Below, one piece after another: positions 55,559 through 63,024 of a DNA stretch of 63,024 nt. This DNA is from Pedobacter sp. Its GTDB lineage: Bacteria; Bacteroidota; Bacteroidia; Sphingobacteriales; Sphingobacteriaceae. Position 1 is the first letter of the stretch; each line of letters begins with the position of its first letter. Made by a program: the position numbers and the translations under genes. Below the pieces are notes generated by a model. That model was not told where the DNA came from, did no database searches, and worked only from the letters and a program-made list of their open reading frames with translations. Location: NCBI GenBank assembly GCA_014378705.1, contig JACMND010000047.1, positions 1 through 63,024 of the forward strand, written 5' to 3'.

Positions 55559-57271
55559 ATGCAAAAAAGATGGGTGGAAAAGGACGTTAATAACCCGGAA
55601 CTTGTAGCTGGTTTGCAATCTTCTTTACTTATTGACAAGGTTTTGGCCACCTTACTCGTTAAACGCGGGATCAACAGCTTTGAAGAGGCCCGTGGTTTTT
55701 TCAGGCCTGATCTTCGACAACTGCATGACCCGTTTTTAATGCAGGATATGGAAAAAGCGATCCTAAGAATTGAAAAATCAATCGCGAATTCCGAAAAGAT
55801 CCTGATTTATGGAGATTATGATGTAGATGGAACCACGTCGGTGGCATTGGTTTTTAGTTTTTTCAAAAAATACCATTCAAAAATTGAATTTTATATTCCA
55901 GACAGATATAAAGAGGGTTATGGAATTTCAACGCAAGGAATTGATTATGCCCTCCAAAACAACTTTTTATTAATTATTGCTTTGGATTGCGGCATAAAAT
56001 CTATTGATAAAATTGATTATGCCAATAGTCTGGGTATTGATTTTATTATTTGTGATCATCACCTTCCGGGAGAAACATTGCCGGCCGCTGTAGCGGTTTT
56101 AGATCCGAAAAGAACGGATTGCCAATATCCTTACAAAGAACTTTCAGGTTGTGGTATCGGGTTTAAACTGGTTCAGGCGTATTGCCAGAAGAATGAAATT
56201 TTATTTGATGAGATTATTTGTTTCCTCGATCTGGTTGTTGTAAGTATTGCTTCAGATATTGTGCCCATAACGGGTGAAAACCGTGTGCTCGCCTGGTACG
56301 GACTTAAAAGATTAAATTCAGAACCTTGTAAAGGATTATCCGCCCTGATTGATATTGCGGGAAGAAAAGGAGGCTTTTCAATTATGGATGTCGTTTTCAC
56401 AATCGGTCCTCGAATTAATGCAGCAGGCCGAATTGATGATGCGAAACATGCGGTTAACCTACTTATTGCGGACACCATCGAAACTGCCTTTTTTAGAGGG
56501 CAGGATATTAACTTAAAAAATACCGAACGCAAACTTTTTGATACTTCCATAACCGAACAAGCTTTGGCGATGATTGATCAGGATGATGTATTGATTTCAA
56601 AAAAAACAACTGTAGTTTATAATGAGGGCTGGCATAAAGGGGTGATTGGAATTGTTGCCTCGCGTTTAACAGAAAAGTATTACCGCCCCACCATCGTTCT
56701 AACTAAATCAAACGGTCATATTACTGGTTCTGCCAGATCCGTAATGGACTTTGATTTGCATGAGGCAATCAGTTCATGCAGCGATTTACTCCTGCAATTT
56801 GGTGGACATAAATATGCTGCCGGCCTCACCATGCTTCCTGAAAATTTGGTTGCCTTTCAAAAAAAATTTGAAGAGGTTGTTTCTTTATCAATTTCGGACG
56901 AACTGTTGATACCAGCCATACAAATTGACGCTCTTTTAAATTTAAAGCAAATAGACTCGAGGTTTTGCCGTGTACTACAACAATTCGCCCCTTTCGGTCC
57001 GCAAAATATGTCACCAATATTTATTAGCAAAAATGTTTTTGTGCAGGGAAAGGCATCAATAGTGGGAAAAAACCATATTAAACTTTGCATCAGACAAAGT
57101 GATTCTACCTATTTTGAAAGCATCGGTTTTGGTATGGCCGAATATATGGATGAAATTAACACAGGAAAGCATTTTGACGTTTGCTATACCATTGAAGAAA
57201 ATGTATTTAAAGAAAAACGTTCATTACAATTAAACATTAAAGGAATTAAGATCAAAGACGTTGAGAGTTGA
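55559..57271 (+). CDS. recJ: Single-stranded-DNA-specific exonuclease RecJ
   Basis: 570 residues. DHH-family motifs: IYGDYDVDGTTSVAL near residue 81, IIALDCGIKS, IICDHHLPGE (DHH), VLDPKRTDC, SGCGIGFKL, IGPRINAAGRIDDAKHA, and the C-terminal DHHA1 domain (ARSVMDFDLHEAI, LLQFGGHKYAAGLTM). It degrades single-stranded DNA 5' to 3' in recombination and repair. The start at 55559 is an ATG that gives the usual QKRWVEKD beginning. Confidence 0.95.
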   Translation: MQKRWVEKDVNNPELVAGLQSSLLIDKVLATLLVKRGINSFEEARGFFRPDLRQLHDPFLMQDMEKAILRIEKSIANSEKILIYGDYDVDGTTSVALVFSFFKKYHSKIEFYIPDRYKEGYGISTQGIDYALQNNFLLIIALDCGIKSIDKIDYANSLGIDFIICDHHLPGETLPAAVAVLDPKRTDCQYPYKELSGCGIGFKLVQAYCQKNEILFDEIICFLDLVVVSIASDIVPITGENRVLAWYGLKRLNSEPCKGLSALIDIAGRKGGFSIMDVVFTIGPRINAAGRIDDAKHAVNLLIADTIETAFFRGQDINLKNTERKLFDTSITEQALAMIDQDDVLISKKTTVVYNEGWHKGVIGIVASRLTEKYYRPTIVLTKSNGHITGSARSVMDFDLHEAISSCSDLLLQFGGHKYAAGLTMLPENLVAFQKKFEEVVSLSISDELLIPAIQIDALLNLKQIDSRFCRVLQQFAPFGPQNMSPIFISKNVFVQGKASIVGKNHIKLCIRQSDSTYFESIGFGMAEYMDEINTGKHFDVCYTIEENVFKEKRSLQLNIKGIKIKDVES

Positions 57272-57436
57272 CAGTTGTCAATATGTATAAAGCAGAAAAA
57301 TGAAGTTTAATAAACGTGTGAGCAGTTGGGAATATGTAGAAAGCAGAAGAATGATGCTATTAAAACCCGATAAATGCGATTGCTCCAGCCCTTGCAGGAT
57401 TATAACTACTAGAGGGCTGCCATTCCTATAGAATGG
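57272..57436 (+). repeat. Degenerate direct repeats and a small palindrome between recJ and lptB
   Basis: Two similar 32-base stretches, starting CAGTTG at 57272 and 57323 (period 51), carry ATATGTA.AAAGCAGAA. Further on, CCATTC and GAATGG pair around CTATA at 57420-57436. The last part before lptB is low-complexity CTAACAA-type sequence. No gene is supported between 57272 and 57531. Confidence 0.5.
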
Positions 57437-57531
57437 AATATTACTTGTCAAAATATCAGCTTTAAATTCTAACAATTAATATCTAACAACTAACTACCTA
57501 ACAACTCATAAAGTAACAACCAACCAACAAC

Positions 57532-58272
57532 ATGATATTAAAGGCTGAAAACCTGATAAAAAAATACAAACAACGAACGGTTGTTGATAATGTTTCCTTT
57601 CATGTTTCGCAAGGTGAGATCGTTGGTCTGCTCGGTCCGAACGGGGCGGGAAAAACCACTTCATTTTACATGATTGTAGGATTAATAAAACCTAATGAAG
57701 GTCATGTTTTTTTGGAAGACCGGGATATAACTTCAGATCCGATGTATCGCCGGGCGCAAAAAGGAATTGGTTATTTAGCGCAGGAGGCCTCTGTTTTTCG
57801 CAAGCTTTCGGTAGAAGATAATATTCTGGCTGTTTTGGAGATGACCAAACTGAGTAAGGCAGATCAAAAAGAAAAACTGGAGCAGCTAATTGAAGAGTTC
57901 AGCCTTACAAAAGTCCGAAAGAACCGTGGAGACTTACTTTCAGGTGGAGAAAGACGGCGAACTGAAATTGCTCGTGCCCTTGCTGCAGATCCAAGTTTTA
58001 TATTGCTGGACGAGCCTTTTGCCGGCGTAGATCCGATTGCCGTAGAGGAAATACAAACCATTGTGGCTAAGCTTAAACTACGTAATATTGGGATTCTTAT
58101 TACAGATCATAACGTTCAGGAAACGCTTTCAATTACAGACAGAGCGTATTTATTAGCAGAAGGAAAGATCATGTTAACCGGAACTCCTACAGAAATTGCA
58201 GAAAACGAAATGGCGAGAAAATTTTATCTTGGCCAAAATTTTGAACTTCGAAAGAAGAGAACTTTAACCTAA
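57532..58272 (+). CDS. lptB: LPS export ABC transporter ATP-binding protein
   Basis: 246 residues. Walker [21 protein letters not shown]-loop region [18 protein letters not shown], signature [16 protein letters not shown], Walker [16 protein letters not shown] and the switch His in [11 protein letters not shown]. The sequence [36 protein letters not shown] is specific to LptB. It powers the LptFG transporter that moves lipopolysaccharide to the outer membrane. It is followed 13 bp later by the GH3-auxin-type gene, a pairing common in Bacteroidota. Confidence 0.95.
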   Translation: MILKAENLIKKYKQRTVVDNVSFHVSQGEIVGLLGPNGAGKTTSFYMIVGLIKPNEGHVFLEDRDITSDPMYRRAQKGIGYLAQEASVFRKLSVEDNILAVLEMTKLSKADQKEKLEQLIEEFSLTKVRKNRGDLLSGGERRRTEIARALAADPSFILLDEPFAGVDPIAVEEIQTIVAKLKLRNIGILITDHNVQETLSITDRAYLLAEGKIMLTGTPTEIAENEMARKFYLGQNFELRKKRTLT

Positions 58273-58285
58273 GTATACTACCAGA

Positions 58286-59800
58286 ATGACGATAGTAAAT
58301 TCCATTTTTACATGGATCATGAAAAAGCGGATGCATCAGATTGAGTTGTTTGTAAAATACCCGCATGATGTTCAGGAGGAATGGTTTCAAAGCTTAATTT
58401 CATCAGCCCAACATACAGAATGGGGAAAAGAACACGGCTATTCGTCTATTTACAACCGTTCGCAATATAAGGAGAGAGTAAAAATTCAGAACTATGACAC
58501 ACTGAAACCTTACATTGAAAAAATGCTATCCGGCAAGCAAAATGTACTTTGGCCATCAGAAATAAAATGGTTCGCAAAATCATCTGGAACCACCAGCGAC
58601 CGCAGTAAGTTTATCCCTGTTAGCGAAGAATCTTTAGAAGAATGCCACTTTAAAGGAGGCAAAGACCTGCTTACACTTTATTGCAATAATCGCCCGGAGA
58701 CCAGAATATTCACTGGCAAATGCCTGGTTCTTGGTGGAAGCCACCAAATTAATCAGCTTAATTCAGAATCTTCTTATGGCGACCTTTCAGCTGTTTTAAT
58801 AAAAAACCTTCCGTTTTGGGCGGAGTTTTACCGTACCCCGGATATGTCCATCACACTGATGGATAATTTTGAAGAAAAAGTAGAAAAAATGGCCAGAGCA
58901 ACCATTGATGTTAACGTAACCAACCTTTCGGGGGTTCCAACATGGAACATCGTTCTGGCAAAAAGAATCCTGGAAATTACCGGTAAAAGTAATCTGCTTG
59001 AAGTTTGGCCTAATCTGGAATTATATTTTCACGGTGCGGTTAATTTTACGCCTTACCGTGAACAATTTAAAAATTTGATCCCATCTGATAAAATGTATTA
59101 CCTGGAAACTTATAACGCTTCCGAAGGTTTTTTTGGAATTCAAGATCAGTCAAATTCAGAAGAAATGCTGTTGATGTTGGATTACGGCATCTATTATGAG
59201 TTTTTGCCAATGGAACATTTTAGCGATGAAAATCCAAAAACATTGGAATTGGATGAAGTTGAACTAAATAAAAACTATGCGATAATCATTTCTACAAATG
59301 CTGGTTTATGGCGTTACATGATCGGCGACACGGTTAAATTTACTTCCCTCACACCTTACAGAATTCAGATAACCGGGCGTACCAAACATTTTATCAATGC
59401 ATTTGGAGAAGAACTAATCATTGATAACGCTGAAAAAGGACTTACCAAAGCATGCCATGCAACTGGGGCAGTTATCCGGGATTATACCGCCGGGCCTATT
59501 TATTTTAAAGGAAATGAAGCCGGAGGACATGAGTGGATCATTGAATTTGTAAAACTTCCTGAAAATATAAATCTTTTTATTGATGTTCTTGATCAAACTT
59601 TGCGGGAAGTAAATTCTGATTATGATGCCAAACGATACAAAGATATGGCTTTACGCCAACCACTCTTACATACAGCCCCGGAAGGAACTTTTTATAACTG
59701 GATGAAAGGCCGTGGAAAGTTAGGCGGACAGCATAAAGTGCCTAGACTCGCCAATGACAGGATATATTTGGATGAAATTTTGAAGGGGATGAAAGCATAG
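58286..59800 (+). CDS. GH3 auxin-responsive promoter-like acyl-acid-amido synthetase family protein
   Basis: 504 residues of the plant-GH3-like superfamily (not glycoside hydrolase family 3). Adenylate-forming motifs: WFAKSSGTTSDRSKFIPVS near residue 92, LETYNASEGFFGIQDQ, and GLWRYMIGDTVKFTS...ITGRTKHFINAFGEELI. Plant members join amino acids to carboxylic hormones with ATP. The bacterial role is unknown, though the frequent position after lptB suggests envelope-linked chemistry. It is probably co-transcribed with lptB. Confidence 0.9.
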   Translation: MTIVNSIFTWIMKKRMHQIELFVKYPHDVQEEWFQSLISSAQHTEWGKEHGYSSIYNRSQYKERVKIQNYDTLKPYIEKMLSGKQNVLWPSEIKWFAKSSGTTSDRSKFIPVSEESLEECHFKGGKDLLTLYCNNRPETRIFTGKCLVLGGSHQINQLNSESSYGDLSAVLIKNLPFWAEFYRTPDMSITLMDNFEEKVEKMARATIDVNVTNLSGVPTWNIVLAKRILEITGKSNLLEVWPNLELYFHGAVNFTPYREQFKNLIPSDKMYYLETYNASEGFFGIQDQSNSEEMLLMLDYGIYYEFLPMEHFSDENPKTLELDEVELNKNYAIIISTNAGLWRYMIGDTVKFTSLTPYRIQITGRTKHFINAFGEELIIDNAEKGLTKACHATGAVIRDYTAGPIYFKGNEAGGHEWIIEFVKLPENINLFIDVLDQTLREVNSDYDAKRYKDMALRQPLLHTAPEGTFYNWMKGRGKLGGQHKVPRLANDRIYLDEILKGMKA

Positions 59801-59876
59801 TGCGCAGTAAAATTTTTTAATTATTATGTAGGAATTAGTTAAAAAGCCTTTATAGAAGAGAAACTTAATTCCCTGT

Positions 59877-60660
59877 TTACTCCCACCTCCACTCCCCTGC
59901 AATCTCTAACGCCTCTTTCAAATTATTCTTCAGCAAAAAATCTCAGGTTTGTGTATCCGTTAAATGCTTCGCTGTAATTTCTGAAACATCTGCCAGACCG
60001 TAAATTAGCATGGAGTTAAACCTTACCGTATTTTTCAAGCCCTGTTCATCAACAAGGTCAAACACATCACAATCTGCATGATAGCATCGCCCAGAGTTGT
60101 TTGGAAGTCGGCCACCTGAGGCACCCCCTGTTGGGATATCCTGTAACATAAACGGCTGATGATTACTATGCAAAAATGCAAGACTGGTAAAAAGATTCTT
60201 AAACGAAGTATCAATTGTGGATATCAAATTTCCTATTTGCTGAAAAAGTTCTTTGGATTCAGGCGAACTGGAATTAAAACCTTTCGGATCGTTGCTCATG
60301 TCATAATTAAGCATGTACCTGATCTGATCTGCTGTATCATCTTTAACGGACTTATTTACATACGCTTTCGAGCCCAGTAAGCCCTGTTCCTCGCCAATAA
60401 ACATCACAAATTCAATGGTTCGTTTTGGCCTTAATTTTAGAGCAGAAAAAGTGCGTGCCATATCCATCACAGAAAATGAACCGATACCATTGTCAATCGC
60501 ACCGGTTGCCAGATCCCGGCTATCCAGGTGCCCGCCAACTACAATCTTTTCTTTTGATGAAGAACTGCCTTTTCGACTGGCAATTACATTTCTGACTTTA
60601 CGCTACAAGCCTTAACATAGATTCTGCTTGTGTCAAACCTATCTGTTCTCCAAGTTTACT
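59877..60660 (-). pseudogene. Truncated M28-type aminopeptidase gene
   Basis: The frame from 60630 downward reads NVIASRKG, then GGHLDSRDLATGAIDNGIGSFSVMDMARTF and FVMFIGEEQGLLGSKAYV, the zinc-site motifs of M28 peptidases, and CYHADCDVFDLVDEQGL. It stops with TGA after AKHLTDTQT (59943-59945). The same frame continues with DFLLKNNLKEALEIAGEWRWE and ends at 59877-59879, the normal family C-terminus, so this TGA is premature. Upstream a TAG precedes RKVRNVIA, and only a scrap (MSKLGEQIGLTQAESMLRLVA) of the usual 200-residue N-terminal part remains. There is no signal peptide. Not functional as written, unless the core fragment is expressed. Confidence 0.75.
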
Positions 60661-60704
60661 CATGATGCGAAAATTTAAATACAATAGGCAAAAGACAATC
60701 ATTT

Positions 60705-61757
60705 TTATGGCTCAACTTTTCCCCTTTTTTTGGGAAAAATAAGCGAAGCAACTACGCTTACAGTTAATATTCCTATGATGATGAACAGGGAATGAATTGT
60801 CTGAAATCCCCAATCTTTTGCCCAGTGATGAACGAGCATTTTTAAACCGATAAAAATCAGTAAAAATGCAAGTCCGGTTTTGAGATAATGGAATTTATGG
60901 ATCACGTTAACCAACAGAAAAAACATAGAACGCAAACCAAGGATCGCAAAAATATTGGAGAAAAAAACGATGTATGGATCTTTTGTAACCGCAAAAATAG
61001 CCGGAATAGAATCTACAGCAAAAATAAGATCTGTAAATTCTACGATTAATAGAACTACAAATAATGGTGTAATGAAACGCTTTCCGTCAATTTTTATAAA
61101 AAATTTATTGCCAACAAACTCCGGATGTACTGAGAAATACTTTGAAGCAAATTTAACAACAGTATGATTTTGAGTATCTATATTGTCTTCAGCCCGCTTT
61201 AAAAGCATCATTATTCCGGTGTACAAAAGAAACGCACCAAAAATATACAGAATCCAATCAAACCTTGTAATAAGCGTAGCACCCAAAAATATGAAACTAA
61301 AACGCATCACGATTGCGCCCATAATACCCCAAACCAACACCCGGTGGTAATACTTTTCATCTACCCCAAAAGCGCTGAAAATTAATACCATAACGAAGAT
61401 ATTATCAACCGAAAGGGCATACTCTATAACGTATCCGGTTAAAAATTCTAAGGCAAGGTTTTGATTGTAGATGTTAAGACTTGCCCCAAAATTACCGGGT
61501 ACAAGCGTAATGTTATGAAAGTGTTTAGCAGTTATATCCTGTAATTGGGCAAAACTTTCAATTCCATGCAGTAACTGCCCCTCGGTTAACAAAAGAAAAT
61601 AAAAGCCCATGGCAAACGAAACCCATATAAAGCTCATAACCGCAGCTTCCTTAAAACTTACCACATGATCTTTCTTACTAAAAACCCCAAGGTCTATAGA
61701 AAGCATCAGAATTATGAAAAGCAAAAAGCTTCCAAAAAAGAGTAACTCGTTAGACAT
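60705..61757 (-). CDS. TerC/Alx-family membrane protein
   Basis: 350 residues, about nine membrane helices. TerC motifs: ALEFLTGYVIEYALSVDNIFVMVLIFSAFGV with acidic residues in the membrane, and LLIVEFTDLIFAVDSIPAIFAVTKDPYIVFFSNIFAILGLRSMFFLL. Alx/TerC proteins take part in metal-ion (notably manganese) homeostasis and tellurite or alkali responses. It ends in a basic tail. Its start is 3 bp past the end of the polyprenyl synthase gene, so the two are co-transcribed. Confidence 0.93.
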   Translation of the reverse strand: MSNELLFFGSFLLFIILMLSIDLGVFSKKDHVVSFKEAAVMSFIWVSFAMGFYFLLLTEGQLLHGIESFAQLQDITAKHFHNITLVPGNFGASLNIYNQNLALEFLTGYVIEYALSVDNIFVMVLIFSAFGVDEKYYHRVLVWGIMGAIVMRFSFIFLGATLITRFDWILYIFGAFLLYTGIMMLLKRAEDNIDTQNHTVVKFASKYFSVHPEFVGNKFFIKIDGKRFITPLFVVLLIVEFTDLIFAVDSIPAIFAVTKDPYIVFFSNIFAILGLRSMFFLLVNVIHKFHYLKTGLAFLLIFIGLKMLVHHWAKDWGFQTIHSLFIIIGILTVSVVASLIFPKKRGKVEP

Positions 61758-61760
61758 TCT

Positions 61761-62732
61761 TTATTTTTTTCGTTCGGTTGTAAAGCGTACAAGTTGCTCT
61801 AAAGCTAAACGCGATGCATGGTCAGGAAAGGTTTTTAAAATTTTAAAAGCCTGCTCCTGATAATTTAGCATTTGTGAGGTCGCATAATCCATGCCTCCGC
61901 CAGAGCGAACAAAGTTGATCACTTCGGTAACCTTATCCGGCTCATCATTGTGATTTTTAACCAGGTTTATGATGTGTCTTTTTTGCAAACGGTCCGCTTT
62001 GTTTAAAGCAAAAATCAACGGCAATGTGATCTTTTTTTCTTTAATATCCATGCCCAGCGGTTTGCCTACATCATCAGTGCCAAAATCAAAAAGGTCATCT
62101 TTTATCTGAAAAGCAATTCCTATTTTTTCACCAAATAAGCGCATCTTTTCGATAGATTCTTCGTCGGCACCAGCGGAAGCCGCACCGCAAGAACAACAAG
62201 AAGCAATAAGAGAAGCCGTTTTCTGACGGATCACATCGTAATAAATTGTTTCACTGATATCTAAATGCCTTGCCTTTTCAATTTGCAAGAGTTCGCCCTC
62301 GCTCATCTGTTCAACGGCCTGAGAAACGATCTTAAGCAAACCAAAATCCCCATGATTTATTGATAACAGCAAGCCCTTGGATAGAAGATAATCACCAACC
62401 AGAACAGCAATTTTATTTTTCCATAAAGCGTTAATAGAAAAAAAGCCGCGTCGTTCGTATGAATTATCAACTACATCATCATGTACCAGGGTAGCCGTGT
62501 GCAAAAGCTCTACAAGAGCGGCCCCACGATGGGTTGCCTCTGTTATCCCACCACATAAACTGGCGGAAAAAAAAACAAACATGGGCCTGATTTGCTTACC
62601 CTTTCGTTTAACTATGTAATGCGTTATCCGATCAAGTAGCGGAACCGAACTTTTCATAGATGCCTTAAACTTATGTTCAAAGACATCCAGTTCTGCACTG
62701 ATAGACTGTTTAATCTCGTTAAGGCTGGGCAT
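61761..62732 (-). CDS. Polyprenyl diphosphate synthase (octaprenyl/solanesyl type)
   Basis: 323 residues. The first aspartate-rich motif is LLHTATLVHDDVVDNSYERRG, the second is IAFQIKDDLFDFGTDDVGKPLG, with GKQIRPMFVFFSASLCGG at the N-terminal side and a GDYLLSKGL helix. It elongates farnesyl diphosphate with isopentenyl diphosphate. The lack of bulky residues just before the first motif (residues Leu-Leu-His-Thr) fits a long product such as the menaquinone side chain, but chain length is not certain. Confidence 0.92.
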   Translation of the reverse strand: MPSLNEIKQSISAELDVFEHKFKASMKSSVPLLDRITHYIVKRKGKQIRPMFVFFSASLCGGITEATHRGAALVELLHTATLVHDDVVDNSYERRGFFSINALWKNKIAVLVGDYLLSKGLLLSINHGDFGLLKIVSQAVEQMSEGELLQIEKARHLDISETIYYDVIRQKTASLIASCCSCGAASAGADEESIEKMRLFGEKIGIAFQIKDDLFDFGTDDVGKPLGMDIKEKKITLPLIFALNKADRLQKRHIINLVKNHNDEPDKVTEVINFVRSGGGMDYATSQMLNYQEQAFKILKTFPDHASRLALEQLVRFTTERKK

Positions 62733-62871
62733 TAATCTCTAAATGCGTATGATCAGGTTTAAAAATAATGATGCAAACATATTGAAAAAGGCTGATTTAA
62801 AATCAACGATTCACCCAACTAAACGTCATTTTAGCTATTTGAATTTAAGTTTAAAACTTATAAAATTTTAA

Positions 62872-62879
62872 TACTTTTG
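62872..62879 (+). promoter_or_regulatory. -7 box (TACTTTTG) upstream of tRNA-Ser
   Basis: TACTTTTG matches TAnnTTTG and ends 9 bases before the tRNA. A TTTG at 62838 is 30 nt away, too far for a standard -33 box. Confidence 0.4.
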
Positions 62880-62888
62880 CAATCCTCC

Positions 62889-62978
62889 GGAGAGGTGTCA
62901 GAGTGGTCGAATGAGCCAGCTTGGAAAGCTGGTGTACTGGCAACGGTACCGAGGGTTCGAATCCCTCCTTCTCCGCCA
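62889..62978 (+). tRNA. tRNA-Ser (anticodon GGA)
   Basis: A full class II tRNA with a long variable arm. The acceptor strand GGAGAGG pairs with CTTCTCC (one G-U), the discriminator is G, and CCA is encoded. The anticodon stem-loop CCAGCTTGGAAAGCTGG carries GGA, reading UCC and UCU. The T arm GAGGGTTCGAATCCCTC is perfect. Confidence 0.96.
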
Positions 62979-62992
62979 TGACAAGAGTTTAT

Positions 62993-63024
62993 ACCCTATT
63001 CTAAGCAAGAGAATAGGGTTTTTG
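62993..63024 (+). terminator. Terminator after tRNA-Ser
   Basis: ACCCTATTCT pairs with AGAATAGGGT over a 7-base loop, followed by TTTT and G at the window end. It directly follows the tRNA. Confidence 0.85.

Overview
The window is chromosomal DNA from a Bacteroidota bacterium, most likely a member of the Sphingobacteriaceae (Pedobacter/Mucilaginibacter-like). Reasons: AT-rich sequence; SusC/SusD genes with a polysaccharide utilization locus (PUL); a GldC gene; Bacteroidota-specific families (DUF5686, BT_3928-like DoxX protein, DUF1599, bacterial GH3 auxin-responsive-type protein next to lptB); and many -7 boxes of the form TAnnTTTG, sometimes with a TTTG -33 box. Family names come from reading the proteins by eye, without any database search.

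Layout. 1-9 kb: the end of an MGMT-type DNA repair gene, a DUF421 membrane protein, gldC, a DEAD-box helicase, asd, a secreted lamin-tail-domain protein, an SDR-type threonine dehydrogenase, a decayed ORF6N gene, a YebC regulator and a DUF2442 protein. 8.8-22.7 kb: one co-directional minus-strand PUL, in transcription order susC, susD, LamG lipoprotein, lipoprotein GH144-like glucanase, GH97, second GH144-like glucanase, GH3 beta-glucosidase and a secreted esterase. The two GH144-like enzymes plus GH3 point to beta-1,2-glucan as the substrate. A sulfatase-fold pseudogene lies just upstream. 23-31.5 kb: trhO, a DUF5686 outer-membrane protein, kbl, a decayed antitoxin/PIN-toxin pair running directly into pheS, a Rieske-like lipoprotein and a TetR regulator. 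31.8-35.8 kb: rlmD behind a 12-copy heptanucleotide repeat, a small conserved protein, a 154-bp tandem repeat, a PyrR-type phosphoribosyltransferase and aroK. 35.9-41.4 kb: DinB, an oligopeptide-type ABC permease, a DoxX-type protein, DUF1599, folP, cdaA and a bacilliredoxin. 41.7-51 kb: a PQQ-type sugar dehydrogenase, ahcY, a DUF6370 protein, the pdxJ-mnmH-selD operon and gcvP. 51-63 kb: a sensor kinase with a fused substrate-binding domain, a YceI protein, a receiver-only regulator, an MBL hydrolase, recJ, lptB, a GH3-auxin-type protein, a broken M28 peptidase, a TerC/Alx protein, a polyprenyl diphosphate synthase and tRNA-Ser(GGA).

How genes work together. The PUL would bind a glucan at the surface, cut it, import it through SusC/D and finish it to glucose in the periplasm. 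Tdh, Kbl and GcvP together allow threonine to be degraded through glycine. SelD and MnmH supply selenium to tRNA wobble uridines.

The most unusual points are an in-frame palindromic insert inside pheS, a toxin-antitoxin pair in which both partners look dead but the toxin frame still leads into pheS, the heptamer array between promoter and start of rlmD, a retaining-type GH97 inside a beta-1,2-glucan PUL, and several genes at different stages of decay (ORF6N, sulfatase, antitoxin, M28).
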